Source: an uncultured Clostridia bacterium
GTDB lineage: Bacteria > Bacillota > Clostridia > UBA1381
Assembly: GCA_959602045.1 (NCBI GenBank)
Contig: CAUGRT010000019.1
Span: 1-51,412, forward strand
Direction of reading: 5' to 3'
DNA length: 51,412 bases
Shown: piece after piece, positions 15,098 to 24,554 of the stretch
Layout: the number at the start of each line of letters is the position of its first letter
Numbering within the stretch: position 1 is the stretch's first letter
The notes under the pieces: model-generated
What the model saw: only the letters and a program-made list of their open reading frames with translations
Database searches by the model: none
Told to the model about the DNA's origin: nothing
Made by a program: the position numbers and the translations under genes

Positions 15098-18000
15098 TTA
15101 ATTTATGTTTATGCTTATATCATCATCGGAATAGGTCACAGAATCATTTACAAGCTTTAAATTCCGCAGGCTAAAATCACTCTTTGAATAGCTGCATCCT
15201 TCATTGATTGTAAAGACTAATTTTGCAAAAGTCCCCGATGATGATGTAATGCCGTTTTTATTGGCATACACATATTTTACGCCGCCTCTCGTTTTCTGGT
15301 ATGCGGCTGCTCCGCCGAAATACGAAATTGATTTTCCGGCGCTGTAAGTATATTTTGCGCTGTCCATCGCCAAAACGAATTGCGCCGAGGTCACATCTGC
15401 ATTTCCAAAGCCATCATAAGATACCAGTACCGTTACCGTATCTCCGCTATCCGATATTTCCGCCGTCACTGCCGGATTTTGCTTGCTTGGCGCTTTCGTT
15501 GGCGGAGCCGGCGTCGGGGTTGCCGGCGCAAGAGTCGGCTTCTCCGTAACATAAACGGTAGGGCTTGGTGTTGGAGCCGGTGTTGAAGTCGGCTTAATTG
15601 TAGCGGTTGGTTCAACGGTCGCCTGAACCGATACAAAAGGCTGTGTGGTCGCCGGTGCTGTCGGAGCCGCTGTCGGCTTCGGCACTGACCGATAAATATC
15701 CACAGTCTTAGTCGTTGTTTTTCCGTGACCATTCACCGCTTTCAGTTCAAATGAATTGGCACCTTCTTTCAAGTTCACGGAAGTTTTAAAGCTTCCGTCA
15801 CCATTCAGCATAATGCGGTTATTATTACAGGTCAGCGTAATCGCCGAACCGGAAGTATCGGAAACCGTTCCTGAAATTTCTGCTGAAGTGTTTTCCGAAA
15901 ATGGCTCATATTGAGTGATATTAATAATCGGTGCTTCGCTGTTGTCTTTTACAACGATTATCCAGCGAAATAATTCTCTGATCCAACACTTCGGCTTCTA
16001 ATGCAATCGCCTTTTCCTGTGCCAGCTTCTTAATGGCAGCCACGGACTGATTATATTTTTCGGATGTGTTGATATAATCCTTCATGGTCTGAGAAGCCTT
16101 TGAAAGTCTGGAATCCAGATCATCAAACAGCTCATCTGCCATATTTTCCAGCTCGTCGATATCCAGACTCAGTTTAGATGCAACACGATTTCCCGTACTG
16201 TCATAGGTATAAAGCTGTGCATATTCCCGAATCGGGCCGCCTGCCTTGTCAACTCTTAATGCCCATTGCTCAAAGTCCTGATACAAATTATAATCATATC
16301 GTACCTGCTTTAGCTTATCCTTTGCCGCTTCCGCAACCAAAGCATAAGCAGCCGGTTCATTCGTCTGCAAGGCATTCAGCTGAGTTTCAGCGTCTAACAG
16401 CTTATCTGCCCATTCATCTGTCAGCTCTGCCCGTTCCGCTTCATCAATCGCATTCATGACCTTAATGGCTGCTTGCCAGTAAATCTTCAGCATATCGGCA
16501 ATGCTTGAGAATTGAACGGTCGTTTCCCGATCAATATAATATTTCACATCCGCCGAAAATGCGTTATGCTCATCCAAAAGGGTGTTATAGCATTTTAATG
16601 CGCCGTCAACCTCCAGGCTTTCCGTTACCTCATTAAAGCCATTCAAATATTCCGCTTCTTTATCCAGGTCACTTACATACTGATATAATTTATGTACATT
16701 TTCAATCCATTCCTGCGCTTCTGCATTGGCTTCCTCATCGGGATATAATGCCTTAATTAAGCTATTAAACAATTCCAAAGCCTTTTCCGACATATAAGGC
16801 AGTTTCACGTCCGTAAATCCCTCGCTGCTATATTTCTCCCTATATGCCGCCGATAATTGAATATAGCTGTCCGAACCCGATAAAATCAACTGATGCGCTT
16901 CTTCCAGCAGCTTATCAAAAGCCTCTCTTGAGGTTGAGTTGCCGGCAAGAATTGTGTCAATTTCTTCATTAACGCTCTCTAAGGTTGCATAATTATCCCG
17001 GTTGGTAATCCGCTCTATATCCGTTTCCGGCAATACGGCAATGATTTCATCCCATTTTGCATTGGCTGCGTCAGCTGCGGCTCTTAAATTCCGGATAACG
17101 GTATTATGATCTGTGAACTCCGTAATTTTTGCATTGGTATAGTCGCGCATCAGCTTTAGCTCCTGCTTATCCTTATCAACATGATCCTCGTCAAATTTTT
17201 CATAATAGTATTCCAATACGCCGTTCGGGTTGATGTTATCATACTCCGTCTGCGTATCGCTGATAAATTCATCTATATTCCAGTAGGAATCCGCTTCATT
17301 CTTAACGCCGTTTTCGCCGTCAAGCACATAACCCGACATATAGTTTAGTCCATAGGCGTCCAGGCTGTCGTTTACCGCACCGTACTTAGCCAGCTCGTCT
17401 GCTGCCTTTTGCTTTAATTCCTCACAAGCCTGATTCAGCTTCTCAACCGCAGCAGTATAAGCATCTGACATATACTGATACTCATCCGGATGCAGGAATA
17501 AGAAGTTAATAATCTCATCCGGAATGTTTTCCATCTTCGCATATTTGTCATGCAGCTCGTCAATAAAGGCTTTTGTAAGCGTTACCGGACTCAATTCAAT
17601 ATCCAAAACATCGTCAACAATAGTTCCGATATACGTCATCATGGCTTCGTATACCTTGTCGCAGTAATCACTCTCGGACTTATAAGCCGCCTTCATTTCA
17701 TCGCTTAATTTGGTATATGCCTCCTCCGCTTCTGCACGGTAGGTGTACATATATTCATACATATTTTCTTCCGTATTGCTGAAAATAGTATAGAACTTCC
17801 CGTTCTTATCATCCGGATCGCCGTATTTGGTCTTGATCAAGTCAACCGCACATTGATATTCAGCGCACAGATATTCCTCAATAACCGTCTTTACCGCGTC
17901 ACCCGAAACCGTATCGCCGCTGACAGCGCCCGAAGCAAAATCCTTATAGTAAACCGAATCCGCTAAGCTGTTTCCGCTCTTTCTGTAATAATTTTCTTCA

Positions 18001-19526
18001 AAGCCTTTCAAAAGATTTTGCTTTTGCTCAAACAAAGCTTCCCCGTCAAAGCCTACGCTCTTTGTAATATCTCCGCTGCCATAAGCTGCTTTGAGCTGAT
18101 TCCATTCCTTTACCAGTTCATCCGCTGTTTGCTTCTTTAATTCAGCAACCGTTTTCTCTGCTTCTTCGAGAGTTTCCTTATCACTCTCCAGCTTCTTTAT
18201 CAAATTTTTATATTCATCAGAGGTATCTCCGAATTTGTCCGACATTTTCTGATCAAACAAATCATAAGCCGTTCTGGCCGCTACGATATATTGTCCCGAA
18301 TTTAAATAATTCGTTTCATCTACCGTACCGATCATTTCAATCTTTTCTTTAACAGCATTAATATCTTCCGTTTCATAAGCGTTATATTTCTTTTCGGCAT
18401 CCACCAAAACCTGATAAATCTTATTTCCGATTAAGGCTTTTGTCGTAAAATTCGCCTTATCGTATTCGGTTCTTGCGGTCTTAATTTTCGCTTTATAATC
18501 CGTATAATTTTCGGCAGTCATTGTTGCAGTATCAATGTCATTGATCAGCGCTCTGATTCTGACCGCCTCATTGTAATTCTTATTTTTAATTGCCCACTGC
18601 TCGTCGCTGTAAAATTCCTTTAATTTTGTATAAATGCCCTCGTCCTCATTCAAACATTCTTTTTCAGCCGGAGTCAATGCATTGTATGCGGCAATCGCTG
18701 CATTTCTAGCAGCAATTAAATCCTTTGTCTGCTGGCTGTATTCCGATTCCGGAATATCGGACGGTACATAAATTCCCTTTTCCAAATCCAACCCCGGAAC
18801 CGCCATAATCAGCGTACCTGCATTGGCAATGGCTTCTTCATCAATCACAGTAAAAGAAAGCGTCGGCTTCTTGGATGCGTCCTCATTCTCTCTTGTTCCT
18901 ACCTTAACCGTAGCCGCGCTGTTCAGATAAACCGCGAATGTCACGGTATCCTTTGCCGCCTCCTTTGCGGCTTTGATATATTTCCCCAAATTTGAAACCG
19001 TAATCTCGCTGCCGCTCACTTCAGCCTGTGAGATTGCGTCCGCCGAAGTAATAACGCCGGCTTCTCCCTGTTCCTCTGTCACATCTGTAATATCAGGCTT
19101 GCTTGACCATGTGGTGGTATTTTCGTCAATATCAGATTCCGTGCCGAATACCTGTACGGTTGCACCGCTTGAAGCAGCACCCTCAATAATGGATAATTTC
19201 AGCTGTGCGTCATCCAATTTTGAGACATCAATATTCTGAATATTAAAGCTCACATATACCATGTTGATATTTTCCGTACCATCGTTAAAATAATTGATGC
19301 CCTCCGGAATCGTGTTCATGGAGGAACCCAAAACGGCATAATCCAAGCCGCCCTTTACAGAATCATCATTATTAAAAACGTATGTATCGGATTCCGGACT
19401 CATATCGGGATAATTCACCTTGTCCGGCTTTGCTGCCATCACAGGCGGCATGCCCCCGATAACAGATCCAATCATGGATACTGCCATCACCCCCGACATG
19501 GCTTTAATGTGTTTTTCTTTTTTCAT
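15098..19526 (-). pseudogene. Large secreted surface protein, split by one frameshift
   Basis: The 5' part (19526 to stop 15921, 1,201 residues) has a signal peptide (MKKEKHIKAMSGVMAV...; strong TAGGAGGT site), a DNRLRE/CBM-like beta domain (about residues 45-215) and a long helical, coiled-coil-rich region of some 900 residues. Near 15958-15963 the sense continues only in another frame (minus-strand +1): it encodes an Ig-like domain (PIINITQYEPF...; KAVNGHGKT), a Pro/Thr linker and a C-terminal cohesin-like domain (about 15480-15098) ending SININ. The downstream part has no ribosome binding site of its own. The intact product would be about 1,475 residues. The break may be real, a sequencing error, or a frameshifting site; one extra A in GGATAATC would explain it. 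It is the first gene after the invertible segment. Confidence 0.75.
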
Positions 19527-19595
19527 TTTTTTACCTCCTAAATTCCTGAATAAAATTAAACGTAATGCAAATAATATTTGTGCAGCGAAACAATT

Positions 19596-19622
19596 TTTTC
19601 GTAAATTTGGGTAAATTTGCGA
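19596..19622 (+). repeat. Left inverted repeat of the putative invertible segment
   Basis: A 27-base sequence matching 21073-21099 in the opposite orientation with one mismatch. It has internal dyad symmetry: arms CGTAAATTT and AAATTTGCG around a GGGT centre, as in the core site of a tyrosine recombinase. It lies 70 bases upstream of the start of the large surface gene. Confidence 0.85.
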
Positions 19623-19669
19623 AAAATTTGAAAATAAATAGCAAATATTAGGATTATGCAAATAAAATA

Positions 19670-19687
19670 CCCCGTTTTTGACCCCAA
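19670..19687 (+). repeat. Direct repeat near the recombinase, copy 1
   Basis: ACCCCGTTTTTGACCCCA is repeated with three differences at 20901-20918 in the same orientation. The pair brackets the recombinase gene and could be arm-type binding sites for its N-terminal domain. Confidence 0.5.
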
Positions 19688-19706
19688 ATAGCGTTTGTAT
19701 AAAAAA

Positions 19707-20849
19707 TCACAAATTCGAAGTTTGCCCAAACGCTTCTTCACTGAATATATTTTTTGCTAAGTTTTCAATGGATTCTTGTTTATGCTCCGCGGTAGAATGT
19801 GCATATCGCTTTAACGTGATCGTTGCGTCCGAATGCCCCAGCAACTCGCTTAAAGTTTTTATATCCATCCCCGTTTCCAATGCTCTGGTCGCAAATGTGT
19901 GCCGCGTTGTGTGGAATTTGGCATACTGAATATGATTGGTTTCCAAAAGTCTTGAAAACCAGTATTGATAAACGCGCGGCTCTATCGGTTTTCCATGAAT
20001 ATGAAAAACATATTCGCAAATTTCCTCCGTCCTTTTCAGCTCCTTTAACTTTTCAAGTAAAAAAAGCGGTATCGGAATCTCGCGGCTGGAATGAATACTT
20101 TTCGGCGGCATCGCAATAATTTTCGTTTTCCTTTCACTGTCATTGGAATTGATTCTTTGCACGGTTCTTCTGACAGATAAGATTGCATATTGAAAATCAA
20201 TATCCTGCCACATCAAGCCGCACAGCTCCCCGACTCTTAAGCCCATATACAAGCATAGCATAATTCCTAAGATATTCGGATTTTCATCATTTAAAATAGC
20301 TCGTTCAAGCTTTGCCTGCTCGGATCTCGAAAACACCCGAATCTTGTCCTTTTTTGCACACGGAAGTTTTACCTTACTCCATATATCCGCAATATGTCCT
20401 TGATTTTCAGCCTCAATTAATGCCGATTTCAAAAATGTAAAAATGTTTTTAACCGTTGCGCCGGATAAATCATGCTTGCTGTCAATAAAACTCTGAAGCG
20501 TTTTCGGACTTAATTTACTTAAATAAATATCTCCGAAAAACGGCTTGATATGCCCATCATAATACCGCTTGTAAACCGAATAGGTGGATGGCTTAATTTT
20601 TTTGGAAAGATCGTTCAGATAACAATCTATCCATTGGGGTAATCTCATGCTGATACTTGATGTTGATTTTTCCGCAGGAGCTGATTTTAATTTCGCCATC
20701 TTCAACCGTACTTCTGTATAGGAACCTGCATAAACCGATGTATATTTGGCTTTTCCGTCTGCATTATGACCGCTGATATATCTGCCCTCCCAGCGCCCGT
20801 CTTTTCTCTTTCTGATGTTTTCTCCTCTTCTTGGCATTTTTATAATCAT
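19707..20849 (-). CDS. Tyrosine recombinase (phage integrase family), probable DNA invertase
   Basis: A 380-residue site-specific recombinase. Residues 10-55 form an AP2-like arm-binding domain (KRKDGRWEGRY), 65-155 a SAM-like core-binding domain, and 175-365 the catalytic domain. The catalytic residues are present: Arg205 (GLRVGEL), His313 and Arg316 (HTTRHTFA), His339 (LGHSD) and the nucleophile Tyr349 (LKRYAHS). The ATG at 20849 follows GAGAGGAG. The gene lies alone between the inverted 27-bp repeats at 19596 and 21073, with no excisionase, phage or conjugation genes. That arrangement fits a self-contained invertase rather than an integrase of a mobile element. It reads towards the surface operon, and no terminator separates them. 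Confidence 0.9.
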   Translation of the reverse strand: MIIKMPRRGENIRKRKDGRWEGRYISGHNADGKAKYTSVYAGSYTEVRLKMAKLKSAPAEKSTSSISMRLPQWIDCYLNDLSKKIKPSTYSVYKRYYDGHIKPFFGDIYLSKLSPKTLQSFIDSKHDLSGATVKNIFTFLKSALIEAENQGHIADIWSKVKLPCAKKDKIRVFSRSEQAKLERAILNDENPNILGIMLCLYMGLRVGELCGLMWQDIDFQYAILSVRRTVQRINSNDSERKTKIIAMPPKSIHSSREIPIPLFLLEKLKELKRTEEICEYVFHIHGKPIEPRVYQYWFSRLLETNHIQYAKFHTTRHTFATRALETGMDIKTLSELLGHSDATITLKRYAHSTAEHKQESIENLAKNIFSEEAFGQTSNL

Positions 20850-20900
20850 TAACTCCTCTCCGAAAATCAAATAAAATTTTCATATTTTGTTCAAATTGTG

Positions 20901-20918
20901 ACCCTGTTTTTGACCCTT
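20901..20918 (+). repeat. Direct repeat near the recombinase, copy 2
   Basis: ACCCTGTTTTTGACCCTT is the partner of 19670-19687. It lies in the recombinase leader, just downstream of its predicted transcription start, so binding here could also autoregulate the gene. Confidence 0.5.
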
Positions 20919-20925
20919 AAAAAAA

Positions 20926-20931
20926 ATTATA
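20926..20931 (-). promoter_or_regulatory. Extended -10 promoter of the recombinase gene
   Basis: On the minus strand TATAAT is preceded by TGG (TGnTATAAT). The -35 region is weak. It gives a leader of about 70 bases before the ATG at 20849. Confidence 0.5.
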
Positions 20932-21036
20932 CCATAATTTTTTTAGTGAAAATCACATAATTTGCATAAATAAGTCAATAAAATTTCCAAAATAATAGAT
21001 GATAAGTAAAATTTTTTTATTTTTTAGCAAAACATA

Positions 21037-21065
21037 TTGATTTTTTTAGAAGAATATGCTATCAT
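21037..21065 (+). promoter_or_regulatory. Outward promoter at the right end of the invertible segment
   Basis: TTGATT (21037-21042), a 17-base spacer and TATCAT (21060-21065) with an extended TG element at 21057-21058. The predicted start is about 21072, at the edge of the right inverted repeat. In the present orientation it fires into the terminator at 21107. After inversion it would face the large surface gene, which has no evident promoter of its own outside the segment. Confidence 0.65.
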
Positions 21066-21072
21066 ATACATA

Positions 21073-21099
21073 TCGCAAATTTACCCAAATTCACGAAAA
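21073..21099 (-). repeat. Right inverted repeat of the putative invertible segment
   Basis: Reverse complement of 19596-19622 with one mismatch (26 of 27). The asymmetric centre reads ACCC on the plus strand here against GGGT at the left copy, so recombination between them would invert, not delete, the 1.45 kb between. Confidence 0.85.
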
Positions 21100-21106
21100 C
21101 AATGAG

Positions 21107-21143
21107 GGTCATTGATGCTTTTGAGGTATCAATGATCTTTTTT
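21107..21143 (+). terminator. Terminator facing the switch promoter
   Basis: GGTCATTGATGC (21107-21118), loop TTTTGAG, and GTATCAATGATC (21126-21137) pair over 12 bp with two G-U pairs. Six T residues follow. No gene lies between the promoter at 21037 and this hairpin, so its evident job is to stop that promoter's transcripts. Confidence 0.8.
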
Positions 21144-21209
21144 AATTTCTCACCGATCTTGCATAAATTTAAAAATACAAAATTTTATTAATAAAATTCC
21201 CGAAATCCA

Positions 21210-21238
21210 TTGCCAAAATGAAAATTATGGTGTATAAT
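21210..21238 (+). promoter_or_regulatory. Sigma-A promoter of the alcohol dehydrogenase
   Basis: TTGCCA (21210-21215), a 17-base spacer and TATAAT (21233-21238). Confidence 0.75.
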
Positions 21239-21274
21239 AGAAGATGATAATCGAATGAAATCAAGGAGAAAACC

Positions 21275-22417
21275 ATGAAAACCTTTGATATTAAAACAAA
21301 AATATATTTTGGAGAAAACGCTTTGGATCGCCTTTCGGATCTTCCTTATAAAAAAGCGTTAATCATAACCGACCCTTTTATGGCAAAGAGCGGAATGTTG
21401 CAAATGATTACATACCGCCTGCAAGACGGTTATACGGAATTTGAAATTTTTTCTGACGTTGTACCCGATCCGCCTATTGCGGAAATTTCAAAAGGGGTTC
21501 AAAAAATGTTGGAATATGCGCCCGACTGCGTAATTGCAATCGGCGGCGGAAGTGCGTTGGACAGCGCAAAAGCCATTCGGGAATTTGCCACACGCGGCGG
21601 ATTGCCCCAAACAGCATTAATTGCGATCCCCACCACCTCCGGCACCGGTTCCGAAGTAACCAGTTTCGCGGTTGTGACCGATCCCGAACATGATGTAAAA
21701 TATCCCTTAGTATCGGATTCCATGTTGCCGACCGAAGCCATTCTGGACGCTGATCTTGTAAAAAGCGTTCCGGCAACCGTAACTGCCGATACCGGAATGG
21801 ACGTGCTGACTCACGCGATTGAAGCTTATGTCAGCATTAATAATAACGAATTTAGTGCGGCTCTTGCCGAAAAAGCGATTGAAATTTGCGGCTCGTTCCT
21901 GCTGCGTTCCTATCTGGATAATAACGATACGCACGCAAGACAGAAAATGCATGTTGCCTCCTGTTTGGCAGGCTTGGCATTTAACAGCGCATCTCTCGGC
22001 TTGAATCACGGAATCGCGCATGCGCTCGGCGGCAAATTCCATATTCCGCATGGGCGTGCCAATGCAATGCTGTTGCCACATGTGATTGAATATAATTCCG
22101 GCATTAACCGCCATTCCAAAAGCAAAAAGGAATACCCGAACTGTGTACGCAAATATGTCAACATTGCAAAGCTTTTGGGTGTGAATAACTTTAATGAAAT
22201 TACTACTGTCCGTGCATTGGTCAGCTGGATTCAGTTTATGCTGAAAGAAATGAATATGCCGTTATCCGTTTCACAATGCGGTATCGAAAAAACGACCTAT
22301 TTTAATGCGATTGACTCTATGGCTGAAAAGGCACTTGCAGATGCCTGCACAACCACGAATCCGCGTGTTCCGACTAAGGACGAAATTGTACATATTCTTG
22401 AACACTTATATGAATAA
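21275..22417 (+). CDS. Iron-containing alcohol dehydrogenase
   Basis: A 380-residue group III alcohol dehydrogenase that interconverts an aldehyde or ketone and an alcohol with NAD(P)H. The nucleotide loop GGGSALDSAK is at residues 90-99, and the expected iron ligands are Asp176, His180, His245 and His259 in DVLTHAIEAY and GLNHGIAHALGGKFHIPHG. The form resembles 1-propanol and butanol dehydrogenases of the PduQ type. The ATG follows AAGGAG. It has its own promoter and ends in a perfect terminator, so it is monocistronic. A fermentative role in reoxidising NADH is likely; the substrate cannot be told from sequence. Confidence 0.93.
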   Translation: MKTFDIKTKIYFGENALDRLSDLPYKKALIITDPFMAKSGMLQMITYRLQDGYTEFEIFSDVVPDPPIAEISKGVQKMLEYAPDCVIAIGGGSALDSAKAIREFATRGGLPQTALIAIPTTSGTGSEVTSFAVVTDPEHDVKYPLVSDSMLPTEAILDADLVKSVPATVTADTGMDVLTHAIEAYVSINNNEFSAALAEKAIEICGSFLLRSYLDNNDTHARQKMHVASCLAGLAFNSASLGLNHGIAHALGGKFHIPHGRANAMLLPHVIEYNSGINRHSKSKKEYPNCVRKYVNIAKLLGVNNFNEITTVRALVSWIQFMLKEMNMPLSVSQCGIEKTTYFNAIDSMAEKALADACTTTNPRVPTKDEIVHILEHLYE

Positions 22418-22419
22418 AA

Positions 22420-22451
22420 AAAATCCACGAAGAAAAATCTTCGTGGATTTT
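22420..22451. terminator. Bidirectional terminator (alcohol dehydrogenase / DUF1858)
   Basis: AAAATCCACGAAGA (22420-22433), loop AAAA, and TCTTCGTGGATTTT (22438-22451) form a perfect 14-bp stem with A/T runs on both sides, so it works for both converging transcripts. Confidence 0.93.
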
Positions 22452-22453
22452 CA

Positions 22454-22657
22454 TTATTCAGCTAATGCCTTGTTGATCTTTTCGACCAGTTCGTTTACAT
22501 CCTTACCATGAACCATGCATGCTTCTTCAAGACTCTCGCCTTGTGAAGACGGGCATCCCAGACAATGCATTCCGATCTCCAACAGAAGCGGCGCTACCTT
22601 GTCAATGTTCAGCTGCAAAGCTTCGCCGATAAGGGTATCCTTTGTTACCTGTGCCAT
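22454..22657 (-). CDS. DUF1858-domain protein
   Basis: A 67-residue protein with one DUF1858 domain. The motif MHCLGCPSSQGESLEEACMVHG with its CxxC pair and a third Cys near residues 34-48 is diagnostic. The domain also occurs joined to hybrid-cluster or iron-sulfur repair proteins, and it may handle a redox or metal ligand. The ATG at 22657 follows AAGGAG; a GTG three codons upstream is less likely. It lies five bases after ftsH on the same strand and is probably the last gene of that operon. Confidence 0.88.
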   Translation of the reverse strand: MAQVTKDTLIGEALQLNIDKVAPLLLEIGMHCLGCPSSQGESLEEACMVHGKDVNELVEKINKALAE

Positions 22658-22662
22658 TATTT

Positions 22663-24480
22663 TCACTCCTTTATTCCTTTATTAAAGCATTCTTCAAACA
22701 TATGACTGTCAATCGTTTCAACCTCAAGCAGCTTCTCGCCTACACGCTTCAATATCGGCATGTATTCCGTCAGTAGCTCTTCCGTTTTCTTGTATTGTTC
22801 AGTCAAAATATGTTTTACTTCCTCATCAATATCTGCGGCAATTTTTTCGGAATATGCCTTTGCATGACCGAAATCACGTCCGATAAAGACCTCGCCGCCC
22901 TCGTCATATGAAATCGGACCGATTTTATCGCTCATCCCGTACTGCATCACCATCTGGCGAGCCAACGAGGTTGCGCGTTTAATATCGTCCGAAGCGCCGG
23001 TGCTGATATCACCGATAATCAGCTGCTCCGCAACGCGCCCCGCAAGCATAACGATAATCTTGTTCAGGATTTCGGTTTTCGGCATATACATCCGATCCTC
23101 CTCCGGAAGATACATCGTAAAGCCGCCGGCTCTTCCGCGCGGTACAATTGAAATTTTATGGACAATGTTCGAACGGTCTACAACCTTTGCGGCAATCGCA
23201 TGACCTGCCTCATGATAGGCTGTGATTTTTTTCTCAATATCCGACATCACCCTGGACGGTTTTGCAACGCCAAGCATAATTTTTACGTTCGCGTCCTCAA
23301 CATCCTTGCGCGTGATTTCAACATGCTCTCGTCTTGCCGCATAAATTGCCGCTTCATTCATTAGATTCTCCAAATCCGCGCCCGAATATCCGGCGGTTGC
23401 TTTCGCAATCGTTTCCAGATTGACATCCGGAGCAAGCGGCTTATTTTCCGAATGAATTTTTAAAATCGCTTCTCTTCCGCCGACATCCGGCAATCCAACG
23501 GTGATCTGACGGTCAAATCGTCCCGGACGCAGCAATGCCGGATCCAGAATATCCGGGCGGTTCGTTGCCGCCATGATGATAATGCCGTCATTCGCGCCAA
23601 AGCCGTCCATCTCGACCAACAGCTGATTCAGCGTTTGCTCACGCTCATCATGACCGCCGCCCATTCCGGCTCCGCGCTTTCTTCCGACCGCGTCAATTTC
23701 ATCAATAAAGATAATGCACGGGCGGTTTTTCTTTGCCTGTTCAAATAAATCCCGAACACGCGACGCGCCCACGCCGACATACAGCTCCACAAAATCCGAT
23801 CCGCTGATTGAGAAAAACGGCACGCCTGCTTCTCCGGCAACGGCTTTTGCCAACAGCGTTTTACCGGTTCCGGGATTACCCACAAGCAAAATCCCCTTCG
23901 GAATCCGCGCGCCCAGGCTTAAAAATTTCTGAGGATTTTTCAGAAATTCCACAATTTCCTCCAGCTCCTCTTTTTCCTCCTGCTCTCCGGCAACATCACG
24001 AAAAGTCGCTTTTTTATTATCCTGCGCCAACTTTGCACGGGATTTTGTGAAATTGCCGGCTCCTCCGCCGCCGCGGCGAAAGAACACAAAAAACAGAATC
24101 AACAGCGAAACGATAATCATGACAATATTAGAGATTGCCACCCATGAAATTTTAGATTCATACGCCTCCTGTTTGAGCTTGCCCTCCTCCATCTGGATGG
24201 ACATCTCATCGCCGACATCGGCATATAACGTATCTACTGATGGGATGGTAACCCTTGCTATTTTGCCTTTTTTACTACCATCATTGATTTTCGCCGTTAC
24301 CTCATTGCCCTCAATCAGCAATTCCGTAACCTTTTCATTCTTGATTGCCTGTATAAGATCTGAATACACCAGCTTGGTTTCGTCATTCATCACACGCCCT
24401 ACAAACACGTTATACAAGATATAACACAAAATCAGAACGCCTAGCCATATACCCAGTCCCTTGTATCCCTTTTGCTGCAA
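22663..24480 (-). CDS. ftsH: ATP-dependent zinc metalloprotease FtsH
   Basis: A 605-residue membrane protease that extracts and degrades membrane and cytoplasmic proteins as a hexamer. Two transmembrane helices (about 10-28 and 114-134) flank an extracytoplasmic domain. Walker A is GNPGTGKT at 201-208, Walker B IIFIDEID at about 256-263, the AAA second region of homology is near 307-322, and the zinc site HEAGH is at 423-427. The length is normal. It lies downstream of tilS on the same strand, the usual Firmicute order, but the hpt gene often found between them is missing. Confidence 0.96.
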   Translation of the reverse strand: MQQKGYKGLGIWLGVLILCYILYNVFVGRVMNDETKLVYSDLIQAIKNEKVTELLIEGNEVTAKINDGSKKGKIARVTIPSVDTLYADVGDEMSIQMEEGKLKQEAYESKISWVAISNIVMIIVSLLILFFVFFRRGGGGAGNFTKSRAKLAQDNKKATFRDVAGEQEEKEELEEIVEFLKNPQKFLSLGARIPKGILLVGNPGTGKTLLAKAVAGEAGVPFFSISGSDFVELYVGVGASRVRDLFEQAKKNRPCIIFIDEIDAVGRKRGAGMGGGHDEREQTLNQLLVEMDGFGANDGIIIMAATNRPDILDPALLRPGRFDRQITVGLPDVGGREAILKIHSENKPLAPDVNLETIAKATAGYSGADLENLMNEAAIYAARREHVEITRKDVEDANVKIMLGVAKPSRVMSDIEKKITAYHEAGHAIAAKVVDRSNIVHKISIVPRGRAGGFTMYLPEEDRMYMPKTEILNKIIVMLAGRVAEQLIIGDISTGASDDIKRATSLARQMVMQYGMSDKIGPISYDEGGEVFIGRDFGHAKAYSEKIAADIDEEVKHILTEQYKKTEELLTEYMPILKRVGEKLLEVETIDSHMFEECFNKGIKE

Positions 24481-24554
24481 ATTCTCATCTCCTTAAAATT
24501 TATTTTCGATAATTGTAAAATTCCCATTCCGGTAATGGAAAATCATACCCCAAT

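Larger units (their letters stand above)
20850..21274. other. AT-rich regulatory region between recombinase and alcohol dehydrogenase
   Basis: A 425-base region without genes. It holds, in order, the recombinase promoter (minus strand), a direct repeat copy, the outward-facing switch promoter, the right inverted repeat, a terminator and the promoter of the alcohol dehydrogenase. Each is listed separately. Confidence 0.8.

Noticed and set aside
15098..15811. Independent gene starting at 15811
   Set aside because: No ribosome site lies before that ATG, and the frame continues upstream as the first half of the same Ig-like domain, so it is the 3' part of the frameshifted gene.
19596..21099. The recombinase segment as an integrated mobile element with att sites
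   Set aside because: Integration gives direct repeats at the ends. Here the long end repeats are inverted, and no excisionase, cargo or transfer genes lie inside.
20850..21274. CRISPR array or phage remnant in the AT-rich region beside the recombinase
   Set aside because: No regularly spaced repeats, no cas genes and no phage structural genes are present; the repeats seen are single pairs.
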